From NCBI GenBank assembly GCA_043731355.1, contig JAYTJE010000075.1, forward strand, positions 1 through 23,209: DNA of 23,209 nucleotides, in the 5' to 3' direction. Source of the stretch: GWC2-56-14 sp043731355. GTDB taxonomy: Bacteria > Nitrospirota > UBA9217. The notes under the pieces are model-generated. The model was not told the origin of the DNA and searched no databases. It was given only the letters and a program-made list of their open reading frames with translations. The translations under genes were made by a program, and so were the position numbers. Below are positions 1-7,774 of this stretch, piece after piece (position 1 is the stretch's first letter; each line of letters starts with the position of its first letter).

Positions 1-75
1 TCATTCTGAGCGAAGCGAAGAATCTCGCTTTATCAATACGATGAGAGACCCCTCACTTCGTTCGGAGAGACACTT
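1..75. repeat. Interspersed intergenic repeat (GAGCGAAGCGAAGAAT type)
   Basis: The first 75 bases hold two related motifs, TTCTGAGCGAAGCGAAGAAT (4-23) and CACTTCGTTCGGAGAGACAC (54-73). From memory, sequences of this kind recur between genes in many bacterial genomes and metagenomic contigs; I cannot check that here. The repeat runs directly into the receiver-domain remnant that follows, so it may mark the point where that gene was broken. The left edge is the window edge, so its full length is unknown. Confidence 0.45.
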
Positions 76-192
76 ACAGACTTTTTACGAGAGCATCAAA
101 ACTGCCATTACCTGCCCAAGCCCTTCGAACTCGACCAGGTACAGTCGCTCGTCGCGATAGTCGGCAAACACAATATCGCAAGCGGAGCATGA
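10..192 (+). pseudogene. 3' remnant of a receiver-domain (response regulator or hybrid kinase) gene
   Basis: The frame ending at the TGA at 190-192 reads ...TLTDFLREHQNCHYLPKPFE followed by LDQVQSLVAIVGKHNIASGA. The YLPKPFELDQV stretch is the conserved end of a response-regulator receiver domain: the K-P-F after beta-5, then helix alpha-5. The same frame has a TGA at 7-9, and codons 10 to about 70 lie in the interspersed repeat. No phospho-acceptor Asp, start codon or upstream half of the domain is visible. I read it as a gene decapitated by the repeat or by a rearrangement. It is convergent with the NtrC-type regulator at 250-1638. It could instead be the end of a hybrid kinase whose earlier frame lies outside the window after a frameshift. 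The product cannot be functional as seen. Confidence 0.55.
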
Positions 193-249
193 CCCTCTCC
201 GCAAGAATGGCTGGTCCCGGGGCAATGCATGACGCCTATCGTGCCGCCC

Positions 250-1638
250 CTATTCCAGTCCGTATTTTTTCACCTGATATCTCAATGTGTCATAGGTGAT
301 GTTCAGCAGTTTTGCCGCCTGCGCCTTGTTATGCTTCGTTCTTTCGAGTGCCTGAAAAATGATGTCCCGCTCAAGATCTTCGAGTGAGATACCTGCCTCA
401 GGCAATAGAAAACGCCCGTCCACGGAGCGGTCCGTTGCCGGCACCCTGCCGGTCAAGGTGGCCGGCAGGTGCTCCGCCCTGATCTCCCCCTCGCTGCCAA
501 GCACAACCACTCGTTCCACGCAATTTTTCAGTTCTCTGATGTTCCCCGGCCACGGATAAGCGAGCAGGATCTTTTCAGCTTCCGGAGAAAAGGCCGAGAT
601 GCCCTTTTTGTTGTATTTTTTTGCAAATAAAGAAACGAAATGCCGGGCAAGCAGCAGAATATCCTCCTGCCGGTCACGCAAGGACGGCATGGTGACATGA
701 AAACTGTTCAACCGGTAGAACAGGTCGCTCCTGAAACTCCCTTTCCGGACCTCCTCGGCAAGGTCCCTGTTCGTCGTTGCTATCACCGTTATGTCGATGG
801 GGATGTTCTCGGACCCGCCTACATGCCTGACCTGCCGTTCCTCAAGGATCCGCAGCAGCTTGCTCTGGAGCGCGGGCTGCATTTCGCCGACTTCGTCGAG
901 CAGGATCACGCCCCCATTGGCAAGTTCGAACACGCCTTTTTTATCGGTTTTTGCGTCAGTGAACGATCCTTTCTCATACCCGAAGAGCTCGCTCTCCAGC
1001 AGGTTGTCCGGCAAGGCCGCGCAATTGACCGCTATGTACGGCTGCCTCCGTGGTTCAGAAGGAACGTGCAGCATGCGGTGAAAGTACCGGGCCAGCAGTT
1101 CCTTGCCGGTCCCGCTTTCCCCCGTGATGAGAAGGCTCGCCACGCGGGCGGCGGCCAGCTTTTCCACGGTCGTTTGCAGTTCTTTCATGGCCCGCGATCC
1201 GCCGATCATTTCCCGGTCAAAGGATTCCGCATGGACCTTTCTGAGATAATCGACCTCCTGGGTCAGCTGCACTTTTTCAATGATGTTGCGAAGCAGGATC
1301 TTCACTTCTTCGATGTTGAACGGTTTAGTGAGATAATCCGCCGCGCCGAGCTTCATCGCCTTCACCGCCGTCTCGGCGGAATCATCGGCCGTCAGCATGA
1401 CGACCTGCGTGGCGATCTTCTGTTCCACGAGTTCCCGCAGGATATCAAGCCCGCTCCGCCCCGGCAGATTGTTGTCGAGCAGTATGATATCAGGGAACCA
1501 GGCCTTTATTTTTGCCGCAATACCGTCGGCGACGGTCTCCACGCGGACATCATAACCGCTGCTCTTCAGCGTCCGGGAGAGCATGGACCCCATAAGTTCA
1601 TCGTCGTCAACGATAAGGATCCTGTCATTAGCTTTCAT
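250..1638 (-). CDS. NtrC-family sigma54-dependent response regulator
   Basis: 462-residue transcription activator with the three usual domains. The receiver (about 5-120) has D11/D12, phospho-acceptor D55, T83 and K105. The AAA+ domain (about 145-370) has Walker A GESGTGKE at 173-180 and Walker B ending in D248-E249. The Fis-type helix-turn-helix lies at about 435-460. The sigma54-contacting loop reads GSFTDA (224-229) rather than the canonical GAFTGA; similar variants occur in delta-proteobacterial activators. The ATG lies inside the last codons of the histidine kinase gene (11-nt overlap), so the two are translationally coupled and form a two-component pair. By family knowledge it is phosphorylated at D55, oligomerises, and uses ATP to open sigma54-RNA polymerase complexes. 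Its target promoters are not known. The only strong sigma54 promoter seen in this window is that of the triheme cytochrome gene. Confidence 0.95.
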   Translation of the reverse strand: MKANDRILIVDDDELMGSMLSRTLKSSGYDVRVETVADGIAAKIKAWFPDIILLDNNLPGRSGLDILRELVEQKIATQVVMLTADDSAETAVKAMKLGAADYLTKPFNIEEVKILLRNIIEKVQLTQEVDYLRKVHAESFDREMIGGSRAMKELQTTVEKLAAARVASLLITGESGTGKELLARYFHRMLHVPSEPRRQPYIAVNCAALPDNLLESELFGYEKGSFTDAKTDKKGVFELANGGVILLDEVGEMQPALQSKLLRILEERQVRHVGGSENIPIDITVIATTNRDLAEEVRKGSFRSDLFYRLNSFHVTMPSLRDRQEDILLLARHFVSLFAKKYNKKGISAFSPEAEKILLAYPWPGNIRELKNCVERVVVLGSEGEIRAEHLPATLTGRVPATDRSVDGRFLLPEAGISLEDLERDIIFQALERTKHNKAQAAKLLNITYDTLRYQVKKYGLE

Positions 1639-3460
1639 TCCCGGCCGTTTCCTTTCCCCGATTACAGGCGAGCGTCATGATGAACGCGGTTCCGCCTCCG
1701 ACGCTGTTCTCGATGGCGATCCGCCCCCCCTGCTCCTCGATCAACCGCTTGGATATGGCCAGCCCCAGGCCGGTCCCGCCTGCCTTGGTCGTGAAAAAGG
1801 GCTGAAAGATCTTGCTCAGGACCGCCGCATCAATCCCCTTCCCGTTATCGGAGATAACAACCGTGATCGAGCAAAGGGACTCATCATAGAATGTTTTCAG
1901 ATGGACCGTGCCGCCCGAGGGCAAGGCATCAACCGCATTCATGAGCAGATTCATGAATACCTGTCTCAATTGCAGGGGGTCGGCAATGATCTCGGGAAGG
2001 TCCGGCGCAAGGTCCTTCTTCACCTCGATCGCGCGCTGATCGCCGGCTGATGACGGGCGGTTCCGCAGCACCAGCTGCGCGGCGGCATCGAGCACGACGT
2101 TCACATCGGTGGCCATGAACTGCGGTTTGGGGGGCCGAGCGAAATTCAGCAGGCCTTTCAACAAGCCGTCGATGCGCTCAATCTCATCAATAACCTTGAA
2201 AAGAACGCCCCGGTCCTCCTGCGTGATAGAGGACTCGCCGGCAAGGGTCTCCATGGTCAATTTGATCCCCGCCAGAGGGTTCTTGATCTCGTGAGCCAGC
2301 CCGGCAGCCAGTTCACCGGTGGTCCGGAGATGCTCGGCCCGTTGCAGCGCCTCATCCGTCCGTTTTCGCTCGGTCATGTCACGGTCGATGGCCAGGATAT
2401 AGCGATGCTGGTCGAACTCGAACACGCCGCAGCTGATCTCCACGGGGAAGACAGCGCCGTCCTTTTTCACATGGTTGAGCTCGGCCTTTATCCATTCCCC
2501 TTGCAGCAGCCGCTGGATCCGTTCGGACGACCGCGCCGCGGCCTCGGGCGCGTCGATGTCCTGGATACGCATGGTCAAAAGCTCTTCGACGGTATATTGG
2601 TGCATGGTTGCCGCGGACTGGTTGGTGGATACGATTCTGCCTGCTCCTTCCCCTTCGGCGTCGAGAATGAAAATGGCGTCGGCCGCGCTCTCGAACAGCA
2701 GGCGATAGCGGCGTTCATTCTCCGTTATTTCCCGCAAACGTTCCCGCAGGGCGATGGCCATATCATTGAATGCGACCGCCAGTTCCGCGAACTCGTGTTT
2801 GAGGCCCGCGACCCGATGATCAAGGTCCCCGGCCTTCAATTGTTTGGTGGCCTCAAGAAGGGTCTGTATCGGTTTGCCGAAGCTGATGAGGGTCATAAAA
2901 CCGAAGACTGTTATCATCAGAGGGCCGGCGATGACAAGCAGCAGCACGATGAGCTTTGACCGGTTCACCGCCTGCAGGGAGAGCTCGGTCCGCTCCGCGA
3001 GCTTCTGATTGGTCAGCACGATCAGGGTGTTTACCTTGCTGATGAGCGAATCCCCGATAACGTGTGCTTTTTCGATTTTTTCCCGGGAATGGCCGCCATA
3101 CGTGCTCACCTCCAGAGCATCTTTGAACTGATAGACCTGGTGCTGCAGATCGGAGAGCCGTTCAGTCACGCTCGGTGTGTGGTGACAGCCAAAACAGGCC
3201 TTTATCGAGGTCTCCATCGTGTCCGCGTGGTTTTTCATCGAGTCGGCGCTTTCAGGATGTGTCGTGGTTTGCGAGTACAGATCTTCCTGGACCTGGTGTA
3301 TGTTCAGCAGCAGATGCTCCCGCTGGAGCTCGACCTGGTGCAGCATGATCAACTCCTGCAAATTCGAGGAGCTGTGTCCGATGGAATAGATGAGCCCGGC
3401 GCCGCCGGCAACCGCAAACAGGGAAAAAATGCCGACTATGATGAGGATTTTCTTTTTCAT
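1628..3460 (-). CDS. Membrane sensor histidine kinase with a periplasmic heme-c (CxxCH) motif, HAMP and PAS domains
   Basis: 610-residue membrane kinase. Segments in order: TM1 about 5-26; a mostly helical periplasmic domain about 27-168; TM2 about 169-194; HAMP about 195-245; PAS about 250-368; HisKA with phospho-acceptor H390 in LAHEIKNPL; and HATPase_c with the N box (NLLMNAVDAL), DNGKGI and GGTGLGL. The periplasmic part contains ACFGCHH, a CxxCH heme c attachment motif at 89-93, between the two membrane spans where cytochrome c maturation could act. This suggests a redox, oxygen or NO sensor, by analogy with heme-c sensor kinases and chemoreceptors known from Geobacter; heme attachment is an inference. 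The ATG lacks a clear Shine-Dalgarno sequence. The gene lies 63 bp after the MscS-type channel gene and overlaps its regulator gene. Confidence 0.93.
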   Translation of the reverse strand: MKKKILIIVGIFSLFAVAGGAGLIYSIGHSSSNLQELIMLHQVELQREHLLLNIHQVQEDLYSQTTTHPESADSMKNHADTMETSIKACFGCHHTPSVTERLSDLQHQVYQFKDALEVSTYGGHSREKIEKAHVIGDSLISKVNTLIVLTNQKLAERTELSLQAVNRSKLIVLLLVIAGPLMITVFGFMTLISFGKPIQTLLEATKQLKAGDLDHRVAGLKHEFAELAVAFNDMAIALRERLREITENERRYRLLFESAADAIFILDAEGEGAGRIVSTNQSAATMHQYTVEELLTMRIQDIDAPEAAARSSERIQRLLQGEWIKAELNHVKKDGAVFPVEISCGVFEFDQHRYILAIDRDMTERKRTDEALQRAEHLRTTGELAAGLAHEIKNPLAGIKLTMETLAGESSITQEDRGVLFKVIDEIERIDGLLKGLLNFARPPKPQFMATDVNVVLDAAAQLVLRNRPSSAGDQRAIEVKKDLAPDLPEIIADPLQLRQVFMNLLMNAVDALPSGGTVHLKTFYDESLCSITVVISDNGKGIDAAVLSKIFQPFFTTKAGGTGLGLAISKRLIEEQGGRIAIENSVGGGTAFIMTLACNRGKETAGNES

Positions 3461-3523
3461 GAAGAAGGTATGGTACGAGCGCGCCGCAGTTCAGAAAAGA
3501 GACTGTTTTCAAGAACGCCCAAC

Positions 3524-5053
3524 TTATCGGGTCAGCCCAAAGAAATCACGTATTTTAGAAAGCAGTCTGCCCGACGCGTCCTTCTTGTGGCGCTCAAGCG
3601 CGGTCGCATCGAGCCGTTCCCGTCCGGCGATCAACCCCGCCTGACGCTCGGCAAGCAGCCGGCTCATGGCCTCGGCTATGGAGGGATTATTGGCCAGGGT
3701 CGAACGGAAGCTTTCCTTGTTTATGACAATGAACTCGGCGTCTTCCTTGGTCCTAATGCTTGCCGTGCGCGCTTCCCCGGTCAGGAGGCTCATTTCACCA
3801 AAGAAATTGCCCGGGCCGAGCGTGGCCACGACCACGGCGCCGCCTTCGGCTTTTTCGACAATGACATCGACGCGGCCCTTCTTGATGATATAGAACGAAT
3901 CGCCGGAAGCTCCCTGTTGGACAGCGGTCTCCCCGGAGGCAAAAGACTGGATGCTCACCTGCCGCACCAGGGCGCCCAGTTCTGCTTCGCTCAACGGGGC
4001 CAGAATTTCCACCTTCATCATAAGGCTGATGATCCCGGCGGCCCGCGTATCCTCTTCCGCACGGCACGACTCCGCCGTCACCTGCCTGACCTTGATATCC
4101 TGTATCGGATAGGGGATTTCAATATTATTTCGTTTAAAGTGATACCAGATGAGGTCCATGATCTCCGCCTCGACCTCGACATACCGGGAAAAGTCGGTGA
4201 GCGCATAGCGAAGTTCGTAGTGCACTGAAAAATCGCCGTAGGAAACCACCCGGACCAGCGGCGCCGGCCTTGCGCTCACTCCGGAAACGTTCGCCAGGAC
4301 CTCCAGAACTACCGCTTTCACCCGGTTCGGCGGGAGGGTGTAACTCACCCCGACGGAAAGTTTGCGCACCAGGGTTGTGTTCGGCAGGCTGTAATTGACC
4401 ACGGCCTCGGAAAGCACCTTGCTGTTCGGAATGAACACCTCGTTGTTCTCGATGGTCTTGATCCGGGTGGAGCGGAGCGTGATATCGAGCACACGGCCTT
4501 CGTGGCCGCCTGCCGAGACCCAGTCGCCCTGCTTCAGCGGCTTCTCCAAATGGATGGTCAGACCCGCAAGCATGTTGGCAAGGGTGCTCTGGAAGGCGAG
4601 ACCGATAGTGGCGGTGAGCACCGTGGTCGTGGCGATCAGCGAGGTGACGTTGATGTTCAGGATCTCTTTCAGCAGAATAAGGGCTACCACCAGCACGATG
4701 AAGACGGTGATGATGTTCTTGAACGCCGCTGGAAAGCTTCCCTTTTTGAGGCGAACGACGAACAGGTCGCCGTAAATATAGAGGCCCAGCCTGAGCGCGC
4801 CGAAGACGCCGATGAGCCAGGAGAAAAAGTCGAGATGTTTTGAGAACCGCGGGTAGTATTCATTGCCGCCAAGCAGGAGAAAGACCTGGACGGAAACAAA
4901 GAAAGCAATGATCTTCAGGCCCGGGCCCATGGGCTTGAGCAGGGCCGATTGACGGGTAAGGAACCCGATGGCGATGACACCGCCGGCGAACAGCACAACG
5001 CTGAACAGCGTTACCCAGAGCAGCGAACCCGTCAGGTCCTGAGGAAAGGTCAT
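3524..5053 (-). CDS. MscS-family channel with C-terminal cyclic-nucleotide-binding domain (bCNG type)
   Basis: 509-residue membrane protein. Hydrophobic spans lie near 10-31, 47-63, 76-96 and 113-129. They are followed by the amphipathic MscS pore helix (about 135-168, with GLAFQSTLANMLAG) and the beta domain (EKPLKQGDWVSAGGHEGRVL, from 170). Residues about 347-460 form a CNMP-binding domain with the phosphate-binding cassette FFGEMSLLTGEARTASI at 417-433; the R-T-A within it is the pattern associated with cAMP or cGMP binding. This layout matches the bacterial cyclic-nucleotide-gated branch of the MscS family, which gates on nucleotide and responds little or not at all to tension. The start is chosen by AAGGAG 7 nt before the ATG. 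It sits 56 bp after engB and 63 bp before the heme-sensor kinase gene, all on the same strand. The ligand is unknown, and other CNMP domains bind other small molecules. Confidence 0.93.
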   Translation of the reverse strand: MTFPQDLTGSLLWVTLFSVVLFAGGVIAIGFLTRQSALLKPMGPGLKIIAFFVSVQVFLLLGGNEYYPRFSKHLDFFSWLIGVFGALRLGLYIYGDLFVVRLKKGSFPAAFKNIITVFIVLVVALILLKEILNINVTSLIATTTVLTATIGLAFQSTLANMLAGLTIHLEKPLKQGDWVSAGGHEGRVLDITLRSTRIKTIENNEVFIPNSKVLSEAVVNYSLPNTTLVRKLSVGVSYTLPPNRVKAVVLEVLANVSGVSARPAPLVRVVSYGDFSVHYELRYALTDFSRYVEVEAEIMDLIWYHFKRNNIEIPYPIQDIKVRQVTAESCRAEEDTRAAGIISLMMKVEILAPLSEAELGALVRQVSIQSFASGETAVQQGASGDSFYIIKKGRVDVIVEKAEGGAVVVATLGPGNFFGEMSLLTGEARTASIRTKEDAEFIVINKESFRSTLANNPSIAEAMSRLLAERQAGLIAGRERLDATALERHKKDASGRLLSKIRDFFGLTR

Positions 5054-5109
5054 GTGAGATCTCCTTTTTCGAGCAAACGAGATGTGTGCCTGAGCAGTGT
5101 GCGGCTTCG

Positions 5110-5694
5110 TTACCGGCCGGACAGCACGGCAAAAATCCTGCTCCGCAACTCATCAAGGCCAAGGCCGCTGGTCGCGGAGGTGGGGATGATCCGTTCGGTT
5201 ATGCCCAGGCCGGCGCTTACCCGCTGTTCCGCCCGCAAAAACTCCTGCCGGTTCAGTTTGTCGGCCTTGGTGAAAACATACACCGCGGGGACATTATAGT
5301 GTTTAAGCCACGCGATCATGCGGCCGTCACGTTCATCGGGCTCGCGCCGCATATCAAGCAACACCACGACGGCCCGCAGCTGATGTGTATCGCGCAGATA
5401 CTCCTCCAGCATCGGCGCCCAGGTATCGGCCACATTGCGCGGAACGCGGGCGAACCCGTACCCGGGAAGATCGACGAAGTAGAACTGGCCGTTGATGACA
5501 AAAAAATTGATGAGCTGGGTCTTGCCCGGCGTGGCGCTCGTCTTGACTAAGTGTTTGCGGTTCAGGACGGCATTGATGAGCGAGGATTTCCCGGCATTGG
5601 AACGTCCGGCGAAGGCGATCTGCGGCCTGCCGTCTATAGGGCACTGTTTTGCACCAGGGGCGCTGATCACGAACTCGGCGGAGAGAATTTTCAT
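5110..5694 (-). CDS. engB: Ribosome biogenesis GTPase EngB (YsxC/YihA family)
   Basis: 194 residues, the usual family length. GTPase motifs are G1 GRSNAGKS (30-37), G3 DLPGYG (75-80) and G4 TKAD (in VFTKADKLNRQE). EngB is a small TRAFAC-class GTPase needed for late assembly of the large ribosomal subunit. The ATG follows a weak ribosome binding site (CCCCCTT). Upstream, between it and clpX, is a hairpin-forming heptamer repeat rather than an obvious promoter. It is the first gene of the run engB, MscS-type channel, sensor kinase, regulator. The product assignment is secure; the operon is inferred from spacing only. Confidence 0.96.
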   Translation of the reverse strand: MKILSAEFVISAPGAKQCPIDGRPQIAFAGRSNAGKSSLINAVLNRKHLVKTSATPGKTQLINFFVINGQFYFVDLPGYGFARVPRNVADTWAPMLEEYLRDTHQLRAVVVLLDMRREPDERDGRMIAWLKHYNVPAVYVFTKADKLNRQEFLRAEQRVSAGLGITERIIPTSATSGLGLDELRSRIFAVLSGR

Positions 5695-5710
5695 AAGGGG
5701 GAATCCAAAA

Positions 5711-5820
5711 GTCAGGAGACGGTATACTGTAGACAGTAGACAGGGAACAGGTTCAGAAACCGGAAGTCAACAGGAACAACTATGTTTCCCTGTCTACTGC
5801 CTACTGACTCCTGTCTACTG
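5711..5820. repeat. Facing heptamer arrays forming an imperfect inverted repeat (TAGACAG / CTGTCTA)
   Basis: The left arm reads TATACTG TAGACAG TAGACAG in exact 7-nt steps (5723-5743), then GGAACAG. The right arm reads CTGTCTA CTGCCTA CTGACTC CTGTCTA (5790-5817). The arms are reverse complements of each other with some mismatches, so the stretch can fold into a long hairpin in DNA or RNA. It fills the gap between clpX and engB, both read leftward, and would sit in the RNA if transcription runs through. It encodes no protein that I can support. Confidence 0.8.
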
Positions 5821-5825
5821 CTTCT

Positions 5826-7067
5826 CTACGCTATCTTTTCGTAGATGAGGAGCGGTTCCGCCCCGTCATTGATCACTTCTTCGCTGATGAGACACTCTCG
5901 GATCCCGGGCTGGGAAGGAACGTCATACATGACGTTCAGCATCACGTCCTCGAGGATGGCGCGCAGGCCGCGCGCGCCGGTCTTCCGCAGGATCGCCTTC
6001 CTGGATATGGCAACAAGCGCGGTATCGGTAAAGCGAAGCTTGCAGCCCTCGAGAGAAAGCAGCTTCTGATACTGTTTGATCAGCGCGTTCTTCGGCCGCG
6101 TCAGGATATCGATCAGCGCGTGCTCATCGAGTTCCTCCAGCGTGGCCACGACCGGCATGCGGCCGATGAACTCCGGGATAAGCCCGTACTTGAGCAGGTC
6201 CTGAGGCTGCAGCACCGCAAGCGTCGCCCCCAGTTTCCGTTCGTGTTTGCTCTGGATATCGGCGCCGAAGCCCATGGTCTTGGTGCCGACGCGCTGTTCA
6301 ATGATCGTTTCAAGCCCCACGAACGCGCCGCCGCAGATGAACAGAATGTTCTTCGTGTCCACCTGAATGAATTCCTGATGAGGATGCTTTCTGCCGCCCT
6401 GGGGAGGAACACTGGCCACCGTTCCTTCGATGAGCTTCAGCAGGGCCTGCTGCACACCTTCGCCCGAAACGTCGCGCGTGATCGACGGGTTCTCGGCCTT
6501 GCGGCTGATCTTGTCGATCTCGTCGATATACACGATCCCCCGCTGGGCGCGCTCGACGTCGTAGTTGGCGTTCTGGAGGAGCTTGAGGATGATGTTTTCC
6601 ACGTCTTCGCCCACGTAGCCCGCCTCGGTGAGCGTGGTCGCGTCAGCGATCGTGAACGGCACATCGAGGATCCGCGCCAGCGTCTGGGCCAGCAGGGTCT
6701 TGCCCACGCCGGTCGGGCCGATCAGCAGGATATTGCTCTTCTGCAGCTCGACCTCGTCGCCGAGCTCCGGCTGAATGCCGATGCGCTTGTAATGATTATG
6801 CACGGCCACGGACAGGATCTTTTTTGCCCGCTCCTGCCCGACGACATATTCATCGAGGGTCCGCTTGATCTCGGCGGGTTTCGGCAGCCGGGGCAGCTTC
6901 GCTTCCTTGGCGTCCTCCCACTCCTCGGCGATGATCTCGTTGCAAAGGTCAACGCACTCGTTGCAGATGAAGACCGAGGGGCCGGCGATAAGCTTCTTTA
7001 CTTCCTCCTGCCCCTTGCCGCAGAACGAGCATTTGAGCGGGCCCGTATGTTCTTTTTTTTCCGTCAT
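5826..7067 (-). CDS. clpX: ATP-dependent Clp protease ATPase subunit ClpX
   Basis: 413 residues, full length. The N-terminal zinc-binding domain has C13, C16, C35 and C38. The AAA+ module has Walker A GPTGVGKT (117-124), pore loop GYVG (150-153), Walker B IDEIDKI (181-187) and the RKH loop (226-228). The ClpP-docking loop, usually I/L-G-F, reads MGF at 265-267. ClpX unfolds tagged substrates and feeds them to ClpP. The gene begins 3 nt after the clpP stop codon, and its Shine-Dalgarno AAGGAG lies in the last codons of clpP, so the two are coupled. It is the last gene of the tig-clpP-clpX run. Confidence 0.98.
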   Translation of the reverse strand: MTEKKEHTGPLKCSFCGKGQEEVKKLIAGPSVFICNECVDLCNEIIAEEWEDAKEAKLPRLPKPAEIKRTLDEYVVGQERAKKILSVAVHNHYKRIGIQPELGDEVELQKSNILLIGPTGVGKTLLAQTLARILDVPFTIADATTLTEAGYVGEDVENIILKLLQNANYDVERAQRGIVYIDEIDKISRKAENPSITRDVSGEGVQQALLKLIEGTVASVPPQGGRKHPHQEFIQVDTKNILFICGGAFVGLETIIEQRVGTKTMGFGADIQSKHERKLGATLAVLQPQDLLKYGLIPEFIGRMPVVATLEELDEHALIDILTRPKNALIKQYQKLLSLEGCKLRFTDTALVAISRKAILRKTGARGLRAILEDVMLNVMYDVPSQPGIRECLISEEVINDGAEPLLIYEKIA

Positions 7068-7070
7068 GCG

Positions 7071-7676
7071 CTACTTCTCCTTCGCCACGCGAGGCGGCTT
7101 CTTCGCAATGACCTCGTCAATAAGGCCGTACTGCCTCGCGTCCTCGCCGGACATGAAGAAATCCCGGTCCGTATCCGCGTGGATCTTCTCGAGCGATTGC
7201 CCGGTATGATTTGCCATGATCTGGTTCAGCGTGTCCTTCATCTTCAGGATCTCCCGGGCGTGAATCTCAATGTCCGTGGCCTGCCCCTGAAAACCGCCCA
7301 GCGGCTGATGGATCATGATGCGCGCATGGGGAAGGGAAAACCGCTTTCCTTTTGTCCCCGCGCAGAGCAGGAGCGCGCCCATGCTCGCGGCCTGTCCGAT
7401 ACAGATGGTCGAAACCGGCGACTTGATGTAATTCATGGTATCGTAGATAGCGAGGCCCGACGTCACGATGCCCCCCGGCGAGTTGATATAGAGAAAAATA
7501 TCCTTGTCCGGATCGTCTGCTTCCAGGAACAAAAGCTGGGCGATGATCGTGTTCGCAACGTTATCGTCAATGGCCGTGCCCAGGAAGATAATGCGGTCCT
7601 TCAACAACCGGGAATAGATATCATAGGCGCGCTCGCCCCGGCTTGTTTGCTCAATTACCATCGGGATCAATGACAT
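7071..7676 (-). CDS. clpP: ATP-dependent Clp protease proteolytic subunit ClpP
   Basis: 201 residues from the ATG at 7676, which has AAGGAG 5 nt upstream and starts MSLIPMVIEQ, the usual ClpP N-terminus. A reading frame extending to 7730 adds 18 residues with no conservation and is rejected. The catalytic triad is S98 (GQAASMGA), H123 (MIHQPLGG) and D172, by family alignment. ClpP forms the tetradecameric serine-protease chamber that docks ClpX. The gene lies about 98 bp after tig and 3 bp before clpX. The C-terminal tail is lysine-rich, which is common. Confidence 0.97.
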   Translation of the reverse strand: MSLIPMVIEQTSRGERAYDIYSRLLKDRIIFLGTAIDDNVANTIIAQLLFLEADDPDKDIFLYINSPGGIVTSGLAIYDTMNYIKSPVSTICIGQAASMGALLLCAGTKGKRFSLPHARIMIHQPLGGFQGQATDIEIHAREILKMKDTLNQIMANHTGQSLEKIHADTDRDFFMSGEDARQYGLIDEVIAKKPPRVAKEK

Positions 7677-7744
7677 TTTAGCTCCTTCATGGCCCTGCGT
7701 CCGCTCGGCAAAACCGGCCCGCGCACTCAAGGCGCCGCATACAC

Positions 7745-7761
7745 CGCCTGAGCTTCAGGCG
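7745..7761. promoter_or_regulatory. Perfect 7-bp hairpin between tig and clpP
   Basis: CGCCTGA-GCT-TCAGGCG is a perfect inverted repeat in the roughly 98-bp space between the tig stop and the clpP start. On the coding (minus) strand no T tract follows, so it is not a convincing terminator. It could be an RNA-processing or stabilising stem, a pause site or a protein-binding site. Confidence 0.4.
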
Positions 7762-7774
7762 ATTGACACTATAT

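Noticed and set aside
5826..7067. MGF instead of IGF in the ClpP-docking loop of ClpX as a functional oddity
   Set aside because: Conservative hydrophobic replacements at the first position are common, and ClpP is encoded next door.
6120..7673. 517-codon open frame on the plus strand across clpX and clpP
   Set aside because: It is antisense to two genes with complete catalytic motifs; its translation is rich in His, Arg and Leu with no recognisable domain, as expected for a GC-rich shadow frame.
7677..7730. Eighteen extra N-terminal residues on ClpP
   Set aside because: The ATG at 7676 has AAGGAG at ideal spacing and matches the family N-terminus; the extension lies over that ribosome binding site.
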